DNA from: Sambucus nigra
Lineage: Eukaryota > Streptophyta > Magnoliopsida > Dipsacales > Adoxaceae
Assembly: GCA_949130495.1 (NCBI GenBank)
Contig: OX422208.1
Coordinates: 399,798,561-399,862,560, forward strand
DNA: 64,000 nucleotides
Reading direction: 5' to 3'
This document shows positions 57,578-64,000 of this stretch, piece after piece (position 1 is the first letter of the stretch; each line of letters opens with the position of its first letter). The notes beneath the pieces were generated by a model, which worked only from the letters and a program-made list of their open reading frames with translations, did no database searches and was not told the origin of the DNA. The translations under genes were made by a program, and so were the position numbers.

Positions 57578-58779
57578 GGAGGCCTTCACCTCATTTGCGA
57601 AGGGATCCCAGATCTGATAAAAATCTCCCTGAACGAATCCCAGAAACCTCTCTCGAAGCCAGCCTGATTTCAACTTTCAAATCCCTTTTTTACTTCCACT
57701 TTTCATCATCCTTTTCATCAAACTTGATGAATTATCCACTCTCCATCATCATCCAAGTGCAAGGATTGCTCTCCAACATTCAAGATCAAGCTCAAGATCT
57801 TCAAGAAGGTCCAACTTTCTCAAACTCTCTCTTAAATTCTCTTAAATTCCCAATAACTTGTTTTCTTATTTAGCACTTTTATTATCTTATCTCACACATC
57901 CTAATATACTTTTTATTTAGTATTATTGCACATATCTTATTTTCATATAAATAAAAACCCAAAAAAATAAGAAAAAGAGGGTTTGTTCATAAATATCAAA
58001 TAAGGGATTCTCGTACTTTTTCACACACTTTTTCTACAAACACACACACTTACAAATAAGAGATTCCCCGTTTGGATTTATGGGATAAACCCCACCCCTC
58101 GTTTTGTATGCGAACTACGTGGACTTTGATGCCTTTATAGGCTACGTAGGCGTCTCGGGGTAAAACCCGAGACTCGAGTCCTTTTTCTCACCTTTTCTCT
58201 TATTTTCTATTTTCTCTAAATTCAATTTTCTTATATATATATATATATATTTGTTCTTAGTGACGTACTACTCCATATACGTTATTGTTCCATCATAACG
58301 ATCAACGTAGGGGTAATCCCGTAAATCCTATTTTCTAATATTATTCTTAGATCTTCCTACGGATGACTCGCTTTATCTTATCCATGATACAAGTCGAGGA
58401 TTCCTATCTCCATTATATATATACACATGCACAAGTATCATGGGGGGAAATATAAAGGAAAATAACAAATATCCATGAGAGATCGAAAAGGCGGAATGGG
58501 TGCCTAACACCTTCCCATTTCGTAAATACGCCTCCGAACCCTCCTCGAATAATTTGGTTTCGCATGCACCAGTATGTCTTTGGATGCCACTCTTCGGGGT
58601 GGCTTCCCCTTTTTCTTTTGTCTGTTTTGAGTAAAATAGACTGGCGACTCTGAATCTCTCTACATTTTCACACCACAAACGACGTCGGCCAAAGCACTCC
58701 GGAGAGGGATGCGTGGGACCCGAAGGATCCTTTCCTCCACGCGCCCGCCCGCACGAACGAGAATCGGGAACGGCCACAG

Positions 58780-58798
58780 TGGCGACTCTTCTGGGGAC
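58780..58798 (+). other. Primer-binding site of the Tat-type element
   Basis: TGGCGACTCTTCTGGGGAC follows the LTR end by one base. This is the form usual in Tat/Ogre elements, generally attributed to tRNA-Arg. Confidence 0.75.
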
Positions 58799-60047
58799 AA
58801 TTATTTATTTGAGGGCTTGACTCTATTTACATGGATGCTATATTTGTTTATGTTTCCCTCCATATCCACATGTTACCCTTTTCCATGTGTATCCAATGCT
58901 TATGCTTATGTTCACATACTTGTAGAAAATCCTCCATGTACACTTCACACCACGTGCCCCTAGGATCACATATATCCCCATGTTGCACGCATCACCTATC
59001 CATACTTGGTGTACCTTTTGGGGTACTTGTACTTTGCTCCTTATTTGGCATAATCAAGAAAGTCGTTCTCATCATAAGATACTAATAAGAGAATCATGCA
59101 TGATTCACACGACATCACCAAAGAGCATTGATATTGACCAAATTTTATCCAGTAACTGGAGGGTCACTTCATGATGGTCGCTGGTCCGGCAGGTCGCAGT
59201 TAGCCTAAGAGATATGACTCTCACCTTCCATTGGCCAAGTACCTTTGATGTATATCGAATGGTTCCCCCGCATCGTACCGCTTTACCGAAGTCATGACAG
59301 GAGGTATATCGCAGGGAATTCATTCACGTACGCCGAGTATATCGAATTCGCTCTCACGCGTACCGTCCCCACAAGGTATATGGTGAGGCAATTCACGTAC
59401 ACTCAGGTATATAAAATGGCTTGTCCACACGTACCGATTGCCCGCTAGAGCAAGACGTATATCGTGGAAGTTACGCCAAAGGGGGGAACCCATGCCGATT
59501 CACCCAACCAACTGCATACCCGCATATAGGCGTCAAACCTAGGACACTCACTTTAGTTTGTCGGTTTCAATCCGAAACTCTGCCAAAATTCCGGGTCGAT
59601 CTGCCCAATTTTCACGCATTTTTAAAACGGGGCCCTGTCCGTGAGCCTGGTTACAAGTTCAAACCGTAGCTTTGCATATATTAAGACCCCCACTTTTCCA
59701 GGCTCGAGTCCCGTCCGGCATTGCATTTAGGAGAATTAAATACAAGTGAGAACATAATAATCATGCTGAGTTCCGTCTCCAAAAATATTTCTCCCTTCTT
59801 TATCAAAAATCAAAAAACATTTCTCCCTTCTTTATCAAAAATCCAAAAATATTTCTCCCTTCCTTATCAAAAATCCAAAAATAGTTTCTTCCCTATTTCT
59901 CAAAAATAAATCTTATCCTACGCCTTCTCAGGTCGATCGCAAGCCCTTGGCCTGGCTCCCTATTGGCTTCGATCTTAAGTCAAATCACCTCGGGGTTTCA
60001 TCCGTTCCTCTACTACTTCTTTCTAGTCCGGTATCCATCCATCTTCC
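58799..60047 (+). other. Untranslated leader of the Tat-type element
   Basis: No real gene. At 59235-59470 a diverged repeat of about 60 bp alternates GTATATCG(A/C) and CGTACCG words. At 59780-59905 four units of 32-33 bp (TTTCTCCCTTCTTTATCAAA and an AAATCCAAAAATA part) occur. Short frames across the leader are incidental. Confidence 0.7.
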
Positions 60048-61827
60048 ATGGAGAATACAGATCAAGCACCAGTCATACAGCTGGATCTGACGATAGTCCT
60101 AGCTCAGCTCGTGTCCAAGATTGACAACCTCCAAACCGAAGTCCGAGAGATGCAACGAAACCAAGTTCCTACTCCTCAAGAGCTCGAGGCCCTATTCCCT
60201 CATGCTATGGGTCCACCCGATCCTATTTGGGTTCCGAAATAATATCCGCACGCTCCACGTGCCCCTCCTGCCAATGGGCCACCGCCTGCCCAGCTTCCAA
60301 TGCCAAACATTGCCCAGCCTATGGCTAACCTATCTGTGGTCGCTGATCCAAAGGAGGAGGAGTTGAATAAAGTCAAAGAGGATCTCAAGATGCTCACCAA
60401 AAAGTTTGACCAGGTCAGGATCTCTGGGAATTACATGGACTACACTCACATGTCTCCCTATCCTAAAGCGAGGTTGCCCGAGAAGTTCAAGATGCCAAAT
60501 ATCGAGAAGTTCGGAGGGAGCGGAACCCCGATTATTCATCTTCGCGGTTATCATCGTTCCATGACTCTACTAGGGGCTTCGGAAGAAGTGATGGCCCAAT
60601 TATTTCAGCAAACTTTGAAGGATAGTGCCCTCCGATGGTTTTTATCTCTTGAGGAATCCAGAATCCGTAACTGGGAGGATGTAGCCCGAGAATTCATGTC
60701 GCAATATAAATACAACAGAGAGCTTGAGGTCACCCGTCATGATTTAGAGCTGCTCAAATAGAATCCAGGAGAATCAGTCAGTAACTTCATAACCTAGTGG
60801 AGGGAGCAAGCAGCTACCATGACTAATCGGCCATCCTAGGAAGAACAGGTCAACATAGTGAAGAAAAACTTCTTCCCCATGTCCGAGCAACGTTAGGAGG
60901 ACAATACTATCCCCACTTCCGAGCTCTTAGAGAGGCTGGAGTGGAAATCGAGGAAAGCCTCGTTAAAACAGAGATTGAACCGAAGAAGTTGTCCAGACAG
61001 TTCACCCCTAGAAAGTATAACAAGCCTGCCAGTGCTACCGTCTCGACTATCAGCAACATCTCTCAACCAGCCACATCATGGGCACCAAAAAGCTGCCCTA
61101 CCCCATCCAAAGGGAATACACTGAGCTCCATGCTCCCCTCTCCAAAGTTTACCAAGCCTTGTTAAACCGAAACCTCATTAAACCCTTGGATCCACGTCCA
61201 TTGCCAAACCCAGTCCCAAGAAACTTCAAGACCGACGCTCATTGCGCCTTTCACCAAACTGTCGGCCATACCACCGACCAATGCTTTCACCTCCGAAACG
61301 TAATCCAAGATCTCATTGACCGGGGTACCATCGCCCCACCAGCCAATCCTAAGCCAAACACTACTCACAACCCACTCCCAAATCACACCAATGCCATCTT
61401 CTTGGAAGAAAACCCGAATTTCGATCCCTCAACTCAAATCACACCCATATACTCTCCTAAACCTCTTCAAATTTGCCCATATTTCCTCCTACATCCTACT
61501 AGCCTGGCTGATCAGGCACTGTCTCTCCTTACCAGAGCATGCATCGCTGTCCGTACCTGTTCTGAAAATAGAGGTATGGAATTGCCAGAGGCGTTAAATG
61601 AACTCCTAGAGTTCGGGCTGAAATTACCCTCACAGACGGTCATCGATTGCCAGAGATTCAGTACACTATTTTTGGAAGCACGAAAATGGGCTCAAGATGC
61701 AGATAGATGGGTGGTACCAACCGACGAAGTCAGCTTAGATGATGTTGTCCAGACTATGGTAGAATTTTTCGAGCAAACTAATAGCATTTTCAGTATCACC
61801 GGGTTACTTGGCACTTTGAAGCTATAG
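60048..61827 (+). pseudogene. gag of the Tat-type element, frameshifted
   Basis: The ATG at 60048 opens MENTDQAPVIQLDL. Capsid-type sequence follows: RLPEKFKMPNIEKFGGSGTP, YHRSMTLLGASEEVMAQLF and LKDSALRWFLSLEE. Stops occur at 60240 (TAA), 60759 (TAG, in LLKQNPGES context), and three more by 60895. The reading then moves to other frames near 60930 and 61080. The zinc-knuckle-like CAFHQTVGHTTDQCFHL with DLIDRG is at 61240-61320. The last 120 residues of the 61078-61827 frame (TRACIAVRTCSENRGMELPE to FFEQTNSIFSITGLL) are not ones I recognise from Tat gag. Gag forms the particle; this copy cannot be translated as one protein. Confidence 0.8.
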
Positions 61828-62207
61828 GGGCGCCTGGTCCCTTCAATCACACATATCTCCACATAATGAGAGGACTTGTATGAAGAAGCCGTTGAAGTTG
61901 TGGAATGCATCGACTTTACATGGAAAGACATAATTGTTGCCACCGGATGGGGGAAGAATTTGAAGATTCGAGTGAAGAACAAGCTTCAGGAAGGGCCGGC
62001 CCAGTAGCCGACATATGTGGGATGATATCATTTGAAGAGCTCCTCGGAGAAATAAACAGGGTGGCAGAACAACCTGAGATTGACGAGGAAACGGGATTCA
62101 TATTCTTTCCTTCTTCAATAAATCACATGACCAGATGAGGGAGACATTACCATGCTCCAAGCTCACTACCAGAAAATGACAAGGGGAGGGGCGTTGAAAA
62201 CCTTCCT
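61828..62207 (+). other. Linker between gag and protease regions, broken
   Basis: A frame at 61905-62138 reads acidic, proline-poor sequence (EEFEDSSEEQASGRAG, MISFEELLGEINRVAEQPEI), in phase with the protease frame that follows. It is probably part of the same polyprotein after a frameshift near 61880. Confidence 0.5.
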
Positions 62208-63386
62208 ATGACAGAGATGACCATTGAGGAGAGCAAGATCCTCAATCAACTGAAGAAAACTCAAGCTAACATCACTCTATGGGGGCTTTTCATGTCTTCC
62301 CATCTGCACAGAAATGATTTAATCAAATTACTCACTGGACCCATAGTTCCTCCCTCTACCACACCAGAAGAGGCGGTAAATCTGGTCGGATCCTTGACCT
62401 CTACCCGAATGCTATCATTTTCTGAAGAAGAAATCCCCAGAATTGGGTCGAATCACAATCATTCACTCAATATCTTCGTCGAAGTTATGGGGAAGGCTAT
62501 GCCACTCTCCCTTGTCGATAACGGATCCGCCTTGAACGTTTTCCCTCTGAGAACCTTCAAGTGTTTAGGCCTAAAAGAGAGGGACCTCGCTCCAACCTCT
62601 GCCGTTGTACGTGCCTACAATAATACCCGTCGTGAGGTGATGGTCTCCATAAAACTTATAATAGGGGTTAGCCCTATAAACCTTGTCGTTGAATTCCAAG
62701 TCATAGACATCCCAGCTTGTTTCGACCTGTTGCTCGGACGCCTCTGGCTCCACAATATCAAGGGTGTGTCTTCCTCACTCCATCAGAAATTGAAGTTCTT
62801 CGCCGACGGGTGAGTCATCACCATTTTGGGCGACAACAAAAATGTCAAGGGTGCAAGCACCAGCAGTTAAATCCTTGAGATACAGCACGGGTCAAATGAT
62901 ATGCTCCTATCAGGATTCCAAGTTGAGCCACTCCTACTCCCGGAAGGGGACGATTTCAAAGAAAGGGTTTGTCCAGAATATGACCCTCATGGCAATGTCA
63001 ATGTGATTCAGATGTTCAGAAACATGCACTTCATGCCTGGACTGGGGCTAGAGCAAAGGCAGCAGGGGATACTTGAGCCCATCGAACTGAAGAAAGTTTT
63101 CCCTCCTTATGGCTTCGGGTATCAACCATCAGAACAAGAGCTTAGAAAGATCCACCAATCTCGATCGAAGAAAAGATTAGACTACATCCCGACTATCTCA
63201 GGACACTCCTTAAATGGACGATTCATCAAAAAAGGTGAGAACTTCCCCTTTTACGGTTTTCCAGAACCATGGTATGACCACATAGACAAGAAGATGAGGT
63301 CGGGAATGGAGATATTTTTCCAAGATAGCTACCCATGGGCCGAAAGTTTCCCACACCGCGTACAACCGCTCATCAAAGATACCTAA
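62208..63386 (+). pseudogene. Protease region of the Tat-type polyprotein
   Basis: The frame from ATG 62208 contains FVEVMGKAMPLSLVDNGSAL (Asp-Asn-Gly active-site variant usual in Tat), VEFQVIDIPACFDLLLGRLW and SSLHQKLKFFADG. A TGA at 62811 (likely Trp) and a TAA about 20 codons later break it. It resumes in the same frame with VIQMFRNMHFMPGLGLEQRQ, FPPYGFGYQPSEQELRKIHQ and ENFPFYGFPEPWYD, ending at 63386. The frame then differs from that of RT (63437). AAAAAGGTGAGAAC at about 63228 is a strong splice-donor-like site. Confidence 0.8.
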
Positions 63387-63436
63387 GTGATTTCGAAGAT
63401 TCCTTCAACTTACAGATACTGGGGCTGACACTCTGC

Positions 63437-64000
63437 ATGGTTCATTCAGGCACTACATCAATGGACCCATCCCGTCTGATTAAAGCTGCTGATACACCTC
63501 TCCTCAACTGGCATGTTGCGCCAGTTCTACCTCTTAAAATCTCCCCTAACCCTAATGTTTACCCTATTTCTTCTTATGTTGTCTATCCTTGTTCAAATGT
63601 AATCAAGACCTCTTGTAACGAGGTTCTCAATGCTGTTTTTCCTATCAATAAAATAAACAAAGATTTTGAGTATCTTGCTGTGCCTTACATTAGCTGCTTG
63701 GATTCTAATCAAACTTTTAATGATGACGATTTTGTAAATGAACAATTCTTAACTGGTCTAAATAAGGTTAATAATAAACAACATAACCGCGTTCAAGTTA
63801 ATGAAGAAGAGATTGTTGTTATTAATCTCGATTCTAGTAGCCAATTGCGCGAGATTAGGATATGGGCCACCCTTGACGAGCATGAGCGTGCCCAACTTGA
63901 AGAATTACTGAAGGAGTTCGTAGATGTCTTCGCATGGTCCTATGATGATATGCCCAGCATCGACCCTGAAATAGCTCAGCACGAGATCCCCACTCTCCCA
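63437..64000 (+). CDS. Start of the pol region (RT entry) of the Tat-type element, partial
   Basis: The frame is open for 188 codons to the last base of the window, so the 3' end is missing. The first part (MVHSGTTSMDPSRLIKAA to about residue 130) is a variable linker. The last 55 residues contain WATLDEHERAQLEELLKEF, VDVFAWSYDDMPSIDPEIA and QHEIP, which directly precede the RT domain in Tat/Ogre elements. RT would make cDNA in the particle. The ATG at 63437 may not be a true start: the preceding frame ends at 63386 in another phase, and TTCATTCAG at 63441-63449 is an acceptor-like site. Joining by splicing, as known for Ogre, is therefore possible. Confidence 0.75.
   Translation, partial: MVHSGTTSMDPSRLIKAADTPLLNWHVAPVLPLKISPNPNVYPISSYVVYPCSNVIKTSCNEVLNAVFPINKINKDFEYLAVPYISCLDSNQTFNDDDFVNEQFLTGLNKVNNKQHNRVQVNEEEIVVINLDSSSQLREIRIWATLDEHERAQLEELLKEFVDVFAWSYDDMPSIDPEIAQHEIPTLP

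Larger units (their letters stand above)
56531..58778 (+). repeat. 5' LTR of the Tat-type element
   Basis: It is 2248 bp. It contains 171-bp tandem repeats (56640-57440), palindromes at 57484-57536, a TATA box at 57571, the ACTACGTGGACTTTGATGCC box (58108-58130) and a GC-rich 3' end. A diverged copy lies on the minus strand at 3760-5891. Frames within this stretch are not genes. Confidence 0.85.
56531..64000 (+). mobile_element. Tat/Ogre-type LTR retrotransposon, 5' part (runs off the window)
   Basis: LTR 56531-58778 (TGTAGACACCCC to GGCCACA), then primer site TGGCGACTCTTCTGGGGAC at 58780, a 1.2-kb leader, gag from 60048, protease motif near 62520 and the start of RT at the window end. The TGTAGACACCCC start, ACTACGTGGACTTTGATGCC box, primer-site type, VDNGSALNV protease motif and EFVDVFAWSYDDMP RT entry are typical of the Tat group. 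The gag-protease region has several frameshifts and stops; the RT frame is open for its 188 visible codons. Confidence 0.85.

Noticed and set aside
56656..57667. Frames of 70-123 codons with repeated motifs
   Set aside because: They lie in the 171-bp repeats of the Tat LTR, are repeated with the DNA unit and occur on both strands.
1..64000. CRISPR arrays, ribosome-binding sites and operon structures
   Set aside because: All regular repeats here are tandem without unique spacers, and every coding trace is of plant retroelement type.

Overview
The window looks like nuclear, heterochromatin-type DNA of a flowering plant, probably a eudicot. It is AT-rich and dominated by long-terminal-repeat (LTR) retrotransposons of plant-specific lineages: chromovirus/Tekay-like, Athila-like, Tat/Ogre-like and SIRE-like copia. 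CACTA transposon ends, a foldback element, minisatellites and plant-style microsatellites are also present. I found no convincing host protein-coding gene, tRNA, rRNA or CRISPR array. Nearly every long reading frame belongs to a retroelement, most of them broken, or is a by-product of simple repeats.

Layout, left half. 1-1140: a terminal-inverted-repeat element cut by the window edge. 1201-2600: a CACTA-type short-motif array split by a minus-strand Tekay-like LTR. 2860-11793: a CACTA transposon with a target duplication (ATA) but no recognisable transposase. It is filled with older debris: a minus-strand Tat-type LTR, a 50-51 bp array (about 15 units) and a 160 bp array (7 units). 11826-12440: two more pieces of that Tat LTR. 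12540-13158: a long foldback. 16154-16736: a 220-bp tandem repeat, interrupted by a 16-kb Tekay-like element (16737-32916). That element itself carries a nested chromovirus insertion (22955-28879) with an odd structure: a solo LTR followed by 59 bp of flank, then a second, 5'-truncated copy.

Layout, right half. 34138-34582: the right end of another CACTA element. 34616-45758: a decayed Tekay-like element with gag, protease, reverse transcriptase (RT), RNase H, integrase and chromodomain still readable. Its 5' LTR contains a minus-strand SIRE-like copia fragment and its 3' LTR is cut at a TA microsatellite. 46687-52814: a young, structurally complete Athila-type element (perfect TTTAT duplication, tRNA-Asp primer site, near-identical LTRs) that encodes only one acidic protein of about 302 residues. 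52820-56530: unassigned. 56531-64000: the 5' LTR, leader, gag, protease and start of RT of a Tat/Ogre-type element that runs off the window.

Two observations seem most worth following. First, LTRs of several unrelated families here each carry a cluster of short palindromes, mostly centred on CGAT. In three families the cluster lies tens of bases upstream of the likely TATA box. Second, the Athila-type element appears to be non-autonomous and carries an intact ORF of unknown function where gag should be. All calls were made by eye; alignments, divergence values and database identities were not computed.
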